Source: Salvator merianae
Lineage: Eukaryota; Chordata; Lepidosauria; Squamata; Teiidae
DNA: 64,000 bases
Assembly (NCBI GenBank): GCA_003586115.2
Contig: QVOM02000001.1
Span: forward strand, 11,489,300 to 11,553,299
Direction: 5' to 3'
A program made the position numbers and the translations under genes. The notes beneath the pieces are model-generated. The model did not search any database. It worked only from the letters and a program-made list of their open reading frames with translations, and had not been told where the DNA came from. This document shows, piece after piece, positions 1 to 12,719 of this stretch (its first letter is position 1; the number at the start of each line of letters is the position of its first letter).

Positions 1-17
1 AACTTCCAGGTATCATT

Positions 18-166
18 GGGCCTTTTCGCACTTACCACCTTAGAATGGGATAATTATAGACACTGTCCACACTGCGGGGTCCTAATTACTTGCCTGAAGC
101 AGGCTACTGACATTCACGGTGAACAAGTGTTCCTGACGCTTGCTAGCAGCAAGTGCGAACAGGCCC
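18..166. mobile_element. short palindromic DNA element, CTTTTCGCACTTACC ends
   Basis: Inverted ends ggccttttcgcacttacca and gcaagtgcgaacaggcc enclose about 110 bp. Both sides are flanked by cattg, a possible 5-bp target duplication. The ends resemble those at 2764, 8746, 11478 and 15226. Confidence 0.6.
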
Positions 167-1399
167 ATTGTGTCTGAAACTCTGGTTTCCCATTTCGTCA
201 GAATACAGGAAATAGTTTCATAGACTATAGAATGAAACTGGTTTGATACCAAAATCTGTGTACAACTTGTAATTTAACTACAGAGATAGAGTGGGAAGCA
301 ATAGCTTATTAGAAATCAAACTTGGAAATGTCAGGGTTCACCAGGAGCTATGGCTTGGTGATTAAAATTAAAAAAATCCAAGTAGTTGACTATCTACTAT
401 GGTTTTGCTTTTCCCTTATTAGGGAACCAAGATTATTTTGTAGAGATCTTGGGACGCCACACCTTCTTACAAAACTATGTTCCCAGGATTCCTTGGGAAA
501 GGAAATAGCTATTAGATTAGTCTAATGGATAGAAGAGTCCCTGATATGCCACATAGTTTGGTGGAGAACTTAATCCTATAACAAACAAGAGAGAGCTCAT
601 CAATCCCCCCCCCCCCAAATGCTCATATAGATTAGCTTCAGTTTACTTCCAAGGTATTTTCATAGGGTTTACTAAAGAAGATAAGAGTTTTCTGTCATTC
701 ACAGCTAAAAAAAAAAAAAGATAAGCAAGTTGTTTGGGGGCATTCAAGTGTTTTTGTTTTTTAAATGTTTTTAAACCTCTGGCTCCAGGCAGTCAGCCAT
801 ATGATCTTGTGATAGTTATCCCAGGATAAAGTCTTAAAAATAAAGTACAGAGGAAAAGTGAGTAGAATGGTTCCACAGTCTTCAAGAAGAGCAGGACAGT
901 ATCTGCAGACATGCGTTGTGGGACCCCTTGCTCCACCTAGTATGGAAGCTAAGGTGAATGGCAGGTTCACACACCTGCCAAGCTCCTTTCCAAACCTACT
1001 TCCTGGCCACTGTGGGCAGTGCAATTCAGTCTGACAGCTGCAGTTTCTGTAGGTGGGTGATGATGAATCTCAGCTTGGGGACAAGCGGCTGATGGAACTG
1101 CAGACAAAAATCATAACGGACATTTCTCCCGTGGAAGCAGCGATGTCAAATTGGGTGTGACAGATGGCAAAGGAGCTAGCAGCATGAAATTACTGCATAG
1201 AGTGGAGTGTGTGGGTGGGGAAAAACAGGAAGAAGGAAAACCCATTGTCACCCCAATGAGAGCAATTGCTGGATGCCTCGGGAACGGTTATGACAAGCAG
1301 AACTCAACATAGATAGCTCCCGATCAGAATAGTGAAGATTACTGGTTGAGAACAATATTTTCCTATCATGCTGAAACAGAAGGCAGGATTCTGGAACTA
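167..1399. other. intergenic, no gene seen
   Basis: No gene or recognisable element. It contains a C12 run (605-616) and an A-rich run near 707-719. Confidence 0.6.
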
Positions 1400-2033
1400 A
1401 GGCCATTCCCGCACTCACTCAGCAGACTGGACCAAGTGGCTGCTCAGTACGTTTCATCCTCACAAGTCTAGTGCTAGTCTGGCCCAGAATTGGCCTAAAT
1501 GGTCCCTGTTCTAGATTAGCTGTAGAAGACCATCTACAACCATACTAATGCTGTTCAGCCATCCTGACACTGTCTGTTCTGATCCAGACATTCATGCTTC
1601 CATATCTGGTCTGGAGCAAGGAGAATGGGGTGGGGAGGAGGCATTCCAGACTCGGTGAAATGTCACAGCGTCCATATATCCATCACAACTGCCATCCTGT
1701 CTTCACAGCCTGTGCACTTCCTCTGAATATCACTTTCAGAACCCCAGCATTCTGCCTTCAAACACAGCCCTGTTCAGCTCTGCTTGTACTCCAAACACAA
1801 TGTATGACCGGTGGTGCTTGGACCAATCACTGGCAGAGGTAAGTCGTGCTTTGGGTGGGCAGTCAGTTATGTGGACTGGACCAGCTTTAGTGACTATGCT
1901 TTGCTGCTGGTGTTGGTCTGGAATGGACAGCACCCTTCCTTCATGATGCAGATGACACCTGCTATGCTTGGTCTGGAACATTCTGGAGCAGAATAGTTAG
2001 ACCACTCCAAGCAGGTTGCATGCGGAAATGACC
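1400..2033. mobile_element. DNA element with ggccattcccgcactcac ends
   Basis: The left end aaggccattcccgcactcac pairs, with mismatches, with the right end gcatgcggaaatgacct. The interior repeats short TCTGGACC/GGTCCAGA-type motifs on both strands and has no transposase. The open frames here come from the repeat. Confidence 0.5.
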
Positions 2034-2559
2034 TGAGATACTGAATTAAAAAAACAGCTGAATGCTGTAATTAGATAGTTTTAGGATCTGGATCTTATGA
2101 AGAAAGCCTCTTTTGATCATTCCTTTAAATTGAAAATATAGCAAGCTGTCTCTTATAGTGCTTGAAGGACTATCTTGCTTATTCTGCTCTGCCCTGGGTT
2201 CTTGACCTAAATTTGTACCCTGAGAGGAGCTCAAGATACCGCTAACCATATAATGTAATCTCAGCAAGACTTTGCAGCTCATGGCATGTGACTTTTTTAT
2301 GTCGGTGAAAGTCATGAAATTTATATTGAGAAGGGATGTCTTCTTAATTCATGTAAGATAGACCTGTTTGTAAGTCCACTTTTGTATCATGCTCAGCTGA
2401 TGAGCATTCAAAGCATCCTAAATGTGTCCTTCAACCATGTTTAACAAGTGATGTGTGCCTCATGTGTTGAAGCATGGTCCACCAACCTATGGTCAGTCTT
2501 TGATCAAAGGTGGGAGTCAGTGACAGGCACAAACAATAACTCTCACACTCTCTCTTAAT

Positions 2560-2700
2560 TTTCCTTACTATGCACTTCACTCCATGCTTCTGATGAATAA
2601 GCTTCATCTACGAAAGCTCATGCTACCAACTTCTTTCTCTTTCTTAGTCACTAAGGTGCTACAAGACCCCTTTGCTATTCAGAGATACAGTTCTGTTAAA
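2560..2700. repeat. amniote interspersed repeat fragment
   Basis: Contains gaaagctcatgctacc and agtcactaaggtgctacaag, which I recognise as pieces of a widespread reptile/bird repeat (usual forms CACGAAAGCTTATGCT and TTAGTCTCTAAGGTGCCAC). I am not certain of the class. Confidence 0.55.
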
Positions 2701-2763
2701 ATGTGATCATCACTTCTAAACTGTCATACAGAATTTTAATGTAAATCCATACCTTCTCTTTTT

Positions 2764-3362
2764 GGTCATTTCTGCACTCACCTCCCTTGGAGAACTTTAA
2801 TTAGGCCACTTCAGCCTGTCCCGGTCCAAACCCCACAGGTGCCATCTACATTGTGAGGGCTGCAACACTGTTGTCCCAGACCATCACCAGCAGCTATGTG
2901 GATGCGCCTTCCTATTCTTTTCCACGTGAAACGTACTTCTGCTGCAAGCACCATCCACACTTCACTGTGATTGGCCTGTGTCCTCACTGCTCAGACATAT
3001 GGAGCTGTACAGGGCTGTCTCCACAGCCTTGTCAACATCCAGCTGCCATCTTTGAAAGCAGCATGCCCACCTCTGTGCCGAAATTCCAGAATCGGTGGTG
3101 ATGCACGGACACCGTAACGTACCACCGAGTCCAGAATGCGCCCATTATTTGTTGTTCTGGACCAGCTGGGGAAACACCTACGTCTGGTCCAGAACAGACA
3201 GCGTTAGTACAGTTGTAGATCTTTTCAAACAGGTCTACAACTAAACTGGGATAGAGGGTCTCTTTTGGACAGTTGGGGCATGGAACAGCTCCAGTCCTGT
3301 TCGAAAGAAGTTTATTAGTGAGCAGCCTCTTCTAGTGTAACAGGCAAGTGCAGAAACGACCT
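2764..3362. mobile_element. DNA element with ggtcatttctgcactcacc ends
   Basis: The ends ggtcatttctgcactcacct and aggcaagtgcagaaacgacc are inverted repeats matching at about 17 of 20 positions. The interior (about 560 bp) contains TCTGGTCCAGA-like motifs also seen at 1400-2033. It is non-autonomous. Confidence 0.6.
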
Positions 3363-5084
3363 TAGAAATACATTATTTCATTTTGACGGCATTTAAATGA
3401 CCACTCCCATTTCCAGTTTTCCCAAGCGGCCTTCTAAAGGCAAACCGACTCGCACAGCCCAGGAGTGACGCATGTACTGCAGTAGTCCTCACCAGACCTC
3501 ACCAGTACTCCTCACCAGGCCTCCTTGGCACCCTTTCAGCTTCCATCCCTTCATACCTATTTAATTTTCAGGTCTCCTCAATTTTGCTTCCTTGATTATC
3601 TGGGAGCCCCATTAATACCTTCCCGGCGCCTTCACCAGTGGTCTTTGAAAAGTAGCAAATACCTATATTAAATGGATCTATAGCAACTCCGTGACTCAGA
3701 TCTATTTTCATCTTCGCTCTTTGTTCACTTATCAGCTTTGTAAATCTTTTCTAAAGGGTTTATTAAAAGAGAGAGAATGAGGCAGTTCATTGCCCCCCCT
3801 CCTTTAACTCTTTAGGCATTTCATTCAACAATATTTTGAGCCACTGCGGAATATTAATAACATAGAATGTTTAAGTTTCATCGCCTAATCCAGACATTCC
3901 AGGCTGTTGGGAAAATCAGCCCCAGAAACATTTTTATTACAGTCTCCCAGGCCCAAGCTTTGGGAGACAGAGAAAGAGGGATACTTTTTGCCAAGGCCAG
4001 GAGACTAAGGGGTACAAAACTCAGGCAATGCCTCTCATGGCACTGGCCAAAAGTGTAAAAGGCAAGCAAATAAATTGTCCTACAGTGAAATTGTAGTTCA
4101 TGCTTGAGATAATTTATACAAACTAATTTCCTTGTCTCTCTGCAAGGAAAAAGCACTGTCACCAATCAAGGACACAGGAGCTGGTGCTGCAGGTATATTT
4201 ATATGCCCGAAGTATGTGTGACGAATGTCTAGTATCAACAGTATAGCACACTAGAATTATGGATTATGAGAATGAGCATATGGAGTGAGATCATGTGCCG
4301 GGAAGGGGGTTCACGTTACACGTTGGCCTGCCCTGGTCTCAGAAAATGATTTTTGGGCTCCAGGGAAGACACTTCATCATACCTGGTGAAATCTCGAGTC
4401 ACCTTCTCCATACTATGATAATTCTACCGCCACTTCTGGTATAGTTGCTGTGGCTCTCAAAGCAGTGTTCTCTGTATGCCACAAGGCAGCCCTCAATTAC
4501 ACGTGGGATACGTTGAAGGAAAATCTCAAGGACGGCAAGGAGTCATTGCTTTTGATTGGACTTTTAGACCCCAAAGTTATAGGAACAAAGGGTCACTGAT
4601 AGAGTTTCTCTTTCTCTTACCTCATAATAAAGAGAGGTAAAGAAAAGCTATCAATATGAATCATGAGATTGTATGTGTGAGATAAGGTTGTGGTGTGAAG
4701 AAATTGCAGGATCCATAACAACCATGGGACCTCTCCCCTTTCACATTAAAGAATAGGGCATATTCGCAGCGTAACTCTTTAACGTGGGGGTATGCTGTTT
4801 GCACACACACCTCCATTATCACACCGAAGATCATCTTCAATCTGACAGTGAGACCTGAATGCCAGAACGGTGCCAAGAGGACCAGTAAGTCCCCTCAAGT
4901 GGTGGCAGAGTCACCACTGTGAGGCATGGACAGTTTTAAGAGCTCAGTAACAGCGCTGTGCAGATCCTGACTACATTGGGCTGGTTCCCTTCCCCAACAG
5001 AAGAGGAGAAGAGAGGCACAAATGAAACTACAGAATTGGACTGCGCTTGTGGAACAAACAGCTGAGTATTATTTAGCATTGTGC
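3363..5084. other. intergenic, no gene seen
   Basis: Unique-looking sequence. Open frames are short and show no recognisable protein similarity. Confidence 0.55.
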
Positions 5085-5325
5085 TGATGGTACTTTGATT
5101 CCCTTATCAGTTGCATTCACATGCAGTTTAAAAAAGGCTCTCTGAGGTGACTCAGAGATGGTTTGCAGGTGGGATTGTTCACACCACCAGTCCTCCTTTC
5201 CTCTCTCATGAACATTCTAGACTAGATAAGGAGAATTAGAAAAGAGTCACGCACTACCATCTCTAAGGCACTTTGCAGCCAATCTCTTCTGCTACTTGTG
5301 AACGGAGATGTGGCACAGTGATAGA
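5085..5325. mobile_element. copy 1 of a 230-bp DNA element
   Basis: Shares several blocks, in the same order, with 9906-10140: agatggtttgcaggtggga, tgaacattctaga and gagaattaga, ending near tgtgaac. It is more diverged than copy 2. Confidence 0.6.
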
Positions 5326-6600
5326 AGCACTTGTTCTTGATTTCCCAGAATTTGGCACACAAGTCTAGGGCTCATCTGGATATCCTTGAGATTTGTTGTT
5401 GAACAGTACTATAGCAGGGACATCATGCAACTAAGCATAATCAATTTAAATGGATCTTCAGTAAAGACATAAAAAAACACTTCTCCACTCCAGTCTTAAG
5501 AAACTCCTGCCAGTAAATACTGTGTTAGATAGGCCAACTCATGACAAATATTTTTTTATTGCTAAAAAAAGTACCCCATTTGTAAGAAATGCCATGGTCT
5601 TAACTCTTTTGACTCCCTCAAAATACCTTAGAAGTGTATTCTAAGAATATTCAAATAAAGAAATTTTCAGTACAGCTGAATGTAGCGGTAACTGAGATTT
5701 GGTCCTGGGTCTGTCCTGGGAAATGCTGCAAATCTTATGGGTGTTGTAGTTGTGCTCCCATTGAAATTCCCCTTGTAGACTCTGAAGTACAGTACATCCT
5801 CCTATAATACAAGTGTTCTGTTCCAGCAAGTAGTCGCTTTGTAGGAAGACATGTTAGAGAAGCAATAGACTTCAGTGTAAATCATGAAGTTAGAGGAACT
5901 GGACTAGAAACCTCCACTGAAATAGGCTTGCCCTGTTCAAAATTACAATGACTTAAACAGAGTGGGATTCCGGATGCAAGTCAATGGAGGAAAAGAACCT
6001 GCATTCAAACAGAGACAACCTGGAGGGGCAATACAGCAACACACAAATGTCATGCCTGAAACCTACACTACACAGATGCTAGTCCAGATGCCTCCATCCA
6101 GACAAGTCTTTCACAGACTGCAATGCAGAACACAGAGAGGACTGACCAGATGCCCCCCTCCCCATTTCAAACTCTTCAGTGCTAAATCCATTGATGTTAC
6201 ATGGAACGTCAACCTTCCACATCCACATAAGGGTGTTACACATCCCGCAATGCTGAGCACACTGATCCGAAATAGAATGCTCTTTTCCAGATCTAGGAAA
6301 ACATTTTTAATATTCTGGAGTGCTGGATCCAGTGATTCCAAAACAAGATGCTTACCATTCTCCATAATCCTGGAGAGGAGTTCAGTCCCAAAACCTAGTA
6401 GAAAAAAAGTATCTCCTACCTCTGATGTCTTCTTACACAGGAGAAGGGCACAATTACTGGGGAACCCTGGGATCCCAAGAAGTGAGTTTTCCCGTAGTGC
6501 TGCCAAGAAAGCCTCTTGGCAGCAGAGAAGGTAGCTCCCACTTCACTTTGGCTTCACAACCAGGGGCAGAACATGGAGAAAGGAGCATATCCTATGTCTG
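5326..6600. other. intergenic, no gene seen
   Basis: A minus-strand open frame of 131 codons lies at 6111-6506, next to the Tigger-like remnant. I recognise no domain in it, and nothing else suggests a gene. Confidence 0.45.
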
Positions 6601-6602
6601 CA

Positions 6603-6641
6603 TCTCCTCCTCCTCCTCCTCCTCCTCCTCCTCCTCCTCCA
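6603..6641. repeat. (TCC)n trinucleotide microsatellite
   Basis: About 13 uninterrupted TCC units. On the minus strand they read as a polyglycine run in the decayed Tigger-like frame. Confidence 0.95.
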
Positions 6642-6689
6642 AGCTTGAGTTGGAATTGGGATGGTTCTGCAGTTGCTGGCTGCCTTTTG

Positions 6690-7210
6690 GGAAACCCCCA
6701 TGGCCTTGGTGGATCTTCATGCTCTGCTATGCTCTTGAGTTCTTTAAAGAAAGTCTGCAGTGTGGGCTCCTGAGCCTTCTGATGTAAGCAGTGCTGCAGC
6801 TCCTTGTATAGGATCACATTATGAAGGACAAAATGTTCTGTGAACTTCAAACCAGCCTCTTGCTGGCCTGGAAGCTGCCTGAGTCTCCGTCTTTGGAGCT
6901 CTGAACAAGGCATTTGAAGATCTGCTTGGATTTAGGTGGTCAAAGGCATCTCCTTCTGGGTCTGGTCCTCCATCCAGATCTTCAGAGCCTTTCCCATCCT
7001 CATCACCAGTGGATTCCTTCTCCTGCAACATCTTACAGTGGAGGCTGCAGCAGCACTGGCCTGCTTGCATAAATGGCATCTTCATTTTTTTCTCTGTTAC
7101 TGATGAATGATTCCCTGACTCCAAAGACTCTTCCAATGGCAGTAAGTCCTTTCCCTTTTTTGAGTTGGGCCAGAACTTTGATTTTGTCTTCAAGAGACAG
7201 GATGACCTTC
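6690..7210 (-). mobile_element. decayed Tigger/pogo-like transposase
   Basis: Minus-strand frames at 7205-7066 encode LEDKIKVLAQLKKGKGLTAI and GRVFGVRESFISNREKNEDA, a CENP-B-type helix-turn-helix as in Tigger transposases. Further along, a frame encodes LYKELQ and LQTFFKEL, resembling the Tigger C-terminal end. Frames are broken and the DDE catalytic core is not recognisable, so this is a relic or an internally deleted copy. Confidence 0.6.
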
Positions 7211-7459
7211 CTTGTCCCCCTTGAGCTCTGCAGGAGCCACTGCTTTGCTGCCAGCATGCTTTGGGAGTCATCTTTTCCTGCCCCCAAAAGTAGCCTCTGC
7301 ACCAATAAGCTGTTGTGAAACAAACAAACAAACAAAGCTACATGCAGTAAAAAATAGTGTGCACAGCAAAAACAGAGTGTAAAATATTTTTGCACAAGCA
7401 AAATTAGTGTGCTGAAAAAGGCACACCAGCATATGTATACATGTATACTAAAAAGCACT

Positions 7460-8745
7460 CTGCACTTACTCAGGAATCACCAGCCACATCAAAGATAAAC
7501 TGGAGCACACAAGCAAAAGCACTCAGAACTACCCAAAAGCAGTCAAATCCCTCCAAAACAGCCAACACCATCTGCAGAACATACATACCAATGACCTACA
7601 CAACTGCAAACACTCCTCACTCAAAAACACACAAACCTCAGTCTAAACTCACTAAAACACATAAATCCATATTCAGAAGTCGTCTTTCAAAACACCGCTG
7701 CGCCAAACACCTTCTTCACTGCCAAAAGGCAAGTGAGAAGACAGCTGATGGATCAGGAAGAAGGTCTTTGCTGGCTGCAGGCTTCACCTCTGACCTCTAC
7801 CTTTGGCAGCAAAATGCATTATAGTGAATCACAGAAGCACGTTAAGAGAATCATGGTTGCAATGTGTAAAATAGTGCTACATCAATTCCGCTCTGCGAGA
7901 TTTTGTGTCAGAGGAAGATGCACTCTAGTCCAAAACATTTGGAAGGCAGCAAGATGGGAGAGCTGTACAAAATCATAGCACTTGTCCTTGTTTGTTTGTT
8001 TGTTTTTAAAATCACATCCTTCCGAAGTAGCCTTCCTTTCCTTTCTTCTTTGATTTTGCTAACTGATGGGAATGAAGCTACAACTGACAGATCCCTTTGC
8101 TTTTTCTGTCACTGACAATGAGAGAGCGTGCAAAGTGCAGTTAGAATACTGGACAATTTAGAGGACAGGCAATGTATTAGAAGGCAGAGCGAAAGAAAAG
8201 TCAAAAAGCAGGCAGCAACCTGGTATAAAAGAGGAAGCCTAGGAGTGGCTGCTGTTCAGGTGCTACAGGTAGGTAGGCAGTGCAAAGTCTCTGCATACTT
8301 CCTTCTTATAGTTCTCATCTTTTAACTGGCCTTGAACTGCAAAGCCCTTTAAGTAGAGAACACTCTTCCAAAAATAAAAGAAGACAACTTTCAGGGGCAC
8401 AGATAGCTTTTGTCCATAAAAAAAGCCACCTGGCCGCTTTATTGAGAAGAAGTTTGCAATTCAGACTGGTGACTGGAAATTAGATAAGGATGATTACCAA
8501 GAACTAAAGCACCTGGGTTCTCCTTCTGTTTCTTTGACTCCAGAAATTGCTGAATAGAATTGTTCCTGAAATAGCTGCAGTTGCGTACAGCCACTAGGTT
8601 AATGGGCAGCAAGTAATCCCTACATGTGAAGATCTGTACTGGCTGCATGTTTGCTTCCTCACCCTATTTGAGATACACCTTAGTCAACAAAGGCCTACTC
8701 GGTTTGGAACCCAGGAACTTGGAGGTTTGCTTCTCCCACTTTCTG
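7460..8745. other. intergenic, no gene seen
   Basis: The first half is A/C-rich (many CACA and AAAC words) and open in one frame up to 7824 because of composition. I see no domain and no gene. Confidence 0.5.
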
Positions 8746-9158
8746 GTCCTTTCTGCACAGCACAAGCTACATAGCTTAGACCATGGTGGTCCAGGCTACA
8801 GGTAGCCCATTCTAAGTTCCTAGCTCCAGAGTTCCCAGCTGGGGCTTTTTTGGCCATGCAGACAGAAGCAGCACATTTCTTACACCACTATCAGGTGTTT
8901 GACCAAAAAGGGATGGGCTGTGATATACCGGATTATTCACATGCCCTTCATGGTGCAGCATACTATCAGTAGTCCACTTTTAGTGGGTCAACCAGTGGGG
9001 TGAGATATGGTGCCATTTTGGCACTGTATCCCCCACTCTATAGCTCCATCCAGTGCTAACAGAGTGTACTACCAGGGAGCAAGGCCTCTGCTAGGCCGCA
9101 CCAGCAGAGCCCTAGCACACCCCATGCACCAGTATAAACCTGTTGTGCAGAAAGGACT
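8746..9158. mobile_element. DNA element with ggtcctttctgcaca ends
   Basis: Termini ggtcctttctgcacagca and gttgtgcagaaaggactt are inverted repeats. The interior is about 375 bp without a transposase. It belongs to the TTTCTGCAC-ended group in this window. Confidence 0.6.
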
Positions 9159-9905
9159 TCCATTAACCCATATGTTAAGAACTTCAAAAGTAGCCCTACT
9201 CCTTTTATTCCCACTGACTGCTGCAGTTTGTAGCATAGCCTGTTTAGCACAGGCCCTTCTCTACTGCGTTACCTGAAATGTAAAATGCCTCTCTCAGAAC
9301 TACTGCTGCCTGCTTCTATGGAGGAGTTTAGACTTTGGGCTAAGACCACATTGGTTTCCCCAGAAATTGCTTGAGTTACTGCAGTTTTGTGTTTCAGTTA
9401 TGTCTTTGTATTCTTTTGATCTGGAGGTAGGAATATGGTTTAGCCATCTGCTGTTAACAATCTGGCAGAGAAAAGGAAATCTAAATATAAAGAAATAAAT
9501 ATTGGTGCTAGTGTCTACATAGATGTTGAAAATTTTCACGTTTATTAGATTTTTGTGTCTTTTGTAAACTAGACTTCCAGGTAAACAAAGAAGCATCACG
9601 CACGATAAAGAGGGAAACTAGAATAAAGCCAAATGCAGAAAGGTGTTTTAAGCAGTGCAGCAAATTACTGAGTGCATCCTAACATGTCCCAGGATAACCT
9701 ATCTTTGCAAGAAGACATTTACTGCCATAGTCCTGGAAAAGGGTCACTAGCAGATTGGTTTGGGAAGGAAAGAGAGGATGGGTTTGTGGGGAGGGAACTT
9801 CTCTTGGTGATATCAATCTATTGGCATCTAGAAACTGTTGCTAATCTGCTGATATTTATTGGGTACTGTGTGAATAGATCCCAAACTGCCTGCTGCATAT
9901 TCTGA
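9159..9905. other. intergenic, no gene seen
   Basis: No recognisable gene, RNA or repeat. Confidence 0.5.
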
Positions 9906-10140
9906 CTTAGGCTACATTCAGGCACAGTTGAAAAAAAGAAAAGCCCCGCTGAGATTTGACATAGAGACGGTTTGCAGGTAGAATCCTTCACAGGTGTCCC
10001 TGCCCCTCCCCCCTCTCCTGAACATTCTAGGCTAGAAAAGGGAGATTAGAGGTGGAATGAGAACACCAGGGCCACATGCTGTTGTCTCTGAGGTGCCTTT
10101 GAGCTGCTTTTTTCCTGTGTGTGAACACAGCCTTGGAATA
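9906..10140. mobile_element. copy 2 of a 230-bp DNA element
   Basis: Begins ggctacattcaggcacag and ends ctgtgtgtgaacacagcc, so the termini are imperfect inverted repeats. Internal blocks (gacggtttgcaggtagaat, ctgaacattctaggctag) match 5085-5325. It is a non-autonomous DNA transposon of unknown superfamily. Confidence 0.6.
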
Positions 10141-11477
10141 TCTTCTCTTTCTTCTAACCTTGACCAGTTGACAGCACTTCATCCTATTGATAGAACTTAG
10201 AGTGAGCAGGGTTAAGGGCTGGAGTTAGGTTCTTCACTTTCTGCCCCCCAGTACCCTCCACAGCCTTTGCCTTTGAGGAATTGGTAAAATGGGCTTCAAT
10301 TCCTTGTAAAACATCTCTGTTTCATTATGAAATGAAAAATCTCGACTTTCCAGTTGCTCCAGCGTGACAGGCAACGCTGACCCCACTATGGTTTTCTTTA
10401 ATCTACCCACACTGTGAGAAAAGAGTGGCTGTTACTGATCCTTCTATGTTCACCTTATCTCAGGAGAAGCTTGTCAGCGCTTTCGTTAAGCAGACACAGA
10501 AGTGTGAGTGACTGACACTGTCACACATTTTTATAACAGTTTTAATTGGCAAAGTGACTCTCACAATCTTAATTGGAGGCCCTTTCCTTAGGCTGCTAAG
10601 GGTGTCCTTCCAAAGGGTACATAACAGGTCTTGCCAATGCTACAATACAGCTCCCTAACCACTTGGCATTATATAGCACACTCCTACCTGGACCCTGAAA
10701 TATCAAGAAGCTGCTTAGGGTTACTGTATGGAATCCAGGCCAAAGTTCCATCTTTTAATGGTTGTGTAGAAGAGGAAATTTCATGGTTTTTGCTTGCAGT
10801 ACAAGCTGTCCCTGCTGAAATCCTCCCTGCTGTGTACCTATTAAATATTTAGGAACCCTGACTTGGATTCCACAGACAACCCTAAATTATGGTGGAATAA
10901 GATACTGACCTGTACCACTGTCAGACAGATAGATGAAGCACCTTATACCAGCTTAGATCATTGTTCCATTCAACTCAGCTGTGTGACAACTGCTGTCTGG
11001 GGATTCAAATGTGATCTTTCACAGACCTGCTTGGAGATCCAGGGGATTAAGCCTGGTCACTTTTGCAAGCAAACAGGTGTCCTGTCACTAAGCTAACCAA
11101 GCCCTAGAAACAGGTGTCTTCATTCAAAGTTCAGGGTATCCCATTATAGTAGGGCAGTAGGACCATGCTAGAATTATCAACAATAGAAATAAGGCAGGCT
11201 TGGGTTTTCTTTAAGAGGAAGGACTCAGCAAGGATGTAGTGCTATGAAGTAATTTGTATTACCCTACTAGAGCAGCAGGAATAGAAGGCCAGCTACTTGA
11301 TCTCTTGAATCCAAAGAAATCTATGCAGCTCCCATACTGGTTAGCTTATATACCTTTTAGCTCACAGTAAGTCATAGATAAGTTGGAGAAAAAGGCAGGC
11401 ATATTTCATTCTGTTAAGAAAATGATCATAGATGGTAAAAATACTAAAACTAGTTACTTTCCAAGGTGAAGTTAAGG
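10141..11477. other. intergenic, no gene seen
   Basis: No coding signal. Only short open frames without similarity. Confidence 0.5.
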
Positions 11478-11930
11478 GCCATTTCCACACTTACCATTGC
11501 TATTCCAGTATAGGGTAGGCTGCCCTGTTGTGGAATAAGCAATCCATCCCAAATTGGGATAGATTGCTCCTGGCACAGAACAGGCTGGTTCCAAAACTTG
11601 CACCAGCTTTGGAGCCAGTGTGGGTGGGTCTCTGAATGCTCCAAAGGCCAAGAATGAAAGTTCCTGGCCCTTGAACTCCTGGGGGCTCCATTTCAGTGGT
11701 GTGCCTTGTGGGCTGCCAAAATGGGTCCCCTGTGTTATACCAGACTGCCTCTGTGTTCCAATGTACCACCCCCTAGTACACTGATAGACCTAGAAAATGA
11801 GATCTAGTGGTAGACCGGACCAGGATACCATTTTGGACACCCTAACCTAGTCTACATTCCATCCAGTGTGTGGAAGGGAGACCTGTAGACCCCTTCTTAT
11901 TCTGCACTACTGGCAAGTACAGAAAAGGTC
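11478..11930. mobile_element. DNA element with ggccatttccacacttacc ends
   Basis: Left end ggccatttccacacttacca. Right end ggcaagtacagaaaaggtc, an imperfect inverse. The interior has several short inverted words (for example tggttccaaaacttg and caccagctttggagccagtg). It is non-autonomous. Confidence 0.55.
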
Positions 11931-12528
11931 AAAGATATCTAGCTAGCTTATAGAGTGATTTGGGGTTCGATTCCCTTTCTTTCTTGACAGAGGTTTTGTA
12001 CTTCTATCAATACTATGCCAGGCGGAAACTTAGGTGTAGTGCCTCTTATGTTTGCACCACCCTGCTGGCAAAGAGTTGCTAAAGACAGCAAGTCTCTACA
12101 GAATCCTTTCCTCCACCTGTTTTTTAATCAGTCGAAGACAGTTAAGTAACTTTTAAATTTCAAGTGCAGATGAGCCCCATCAAGTCAAGAGGCTAAATAT
12201 TAACAGGTGATGTTCATGCTTGTTCAGCTTCTTGATTTTCAGGGCCATATTGGGGCTTTGCGAAAGAAAAGTATGCAGAATAATGGCTCACAGAGGCCCA
12301 ATTCCAAAGTTTGTTATTTGCAGAGTGAGTTTTGCAGCCAGTTGTTCAAAAAGTAAGAGCACCAGGCAAATTACCTGTTTGCCTTCTCTGTGTCTACCTT
12401 TTGCAAATCTTACAGTTAGTCTCCTTTTCTGATAGTTTCTTGCCTGGATTGTCCCCTTTTGCTACCATGAGATGCATCTCTTCTTTTCAGACTATCCTCT
12501 TTAGGATGTTAACATCCGGGTTACAGTG

Positions 12529-12719
12529 GCCCTTTCCACACTAAGCCTTATTCCAGGATATATCCTAGATATATCCTGGAATAAGGGCCTTCTGTCTCAT
12601 GCTAGTGCAGACTATGGCAGGGCTCAACCAGAACCTGCCATAGTCTGTATTAGCATGCGGATGGTAGGCTTCTATTCTGGGATATATCCTGGAATAAGGC
12701 TCAAGTGTGGAAAGGGGCA
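12529..12719. mobile_element. full palindromic MITE, copy 1
   Basis: The ends gccctttccacactaagcct and aggctcaagtgtggaaaggg are inverted repeats. The pairing continues through ttattccaggatatatcc against ggatatatcctggaataa, and through an inner pair around tagtgcagactatggcag and ccatagtctgtattagcatg. Nearly the whole 190 bp can fold as one hairpin. A relative lies at 53629-53805. Confidence 0.8.

Noticed and set aside
6425..6787. Serine-, proline- and glycine-rich frames
   Set aside because: Caused by the TCC microsatellite. The homopolymer runs are a product of translation in each frame.
7441..7824. 127-codon threonine/lysine-rich frame
   Set aside because: Low-complexity A/C-rich sequence lacks stop codons by composition. 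Nothing suggests a protein.
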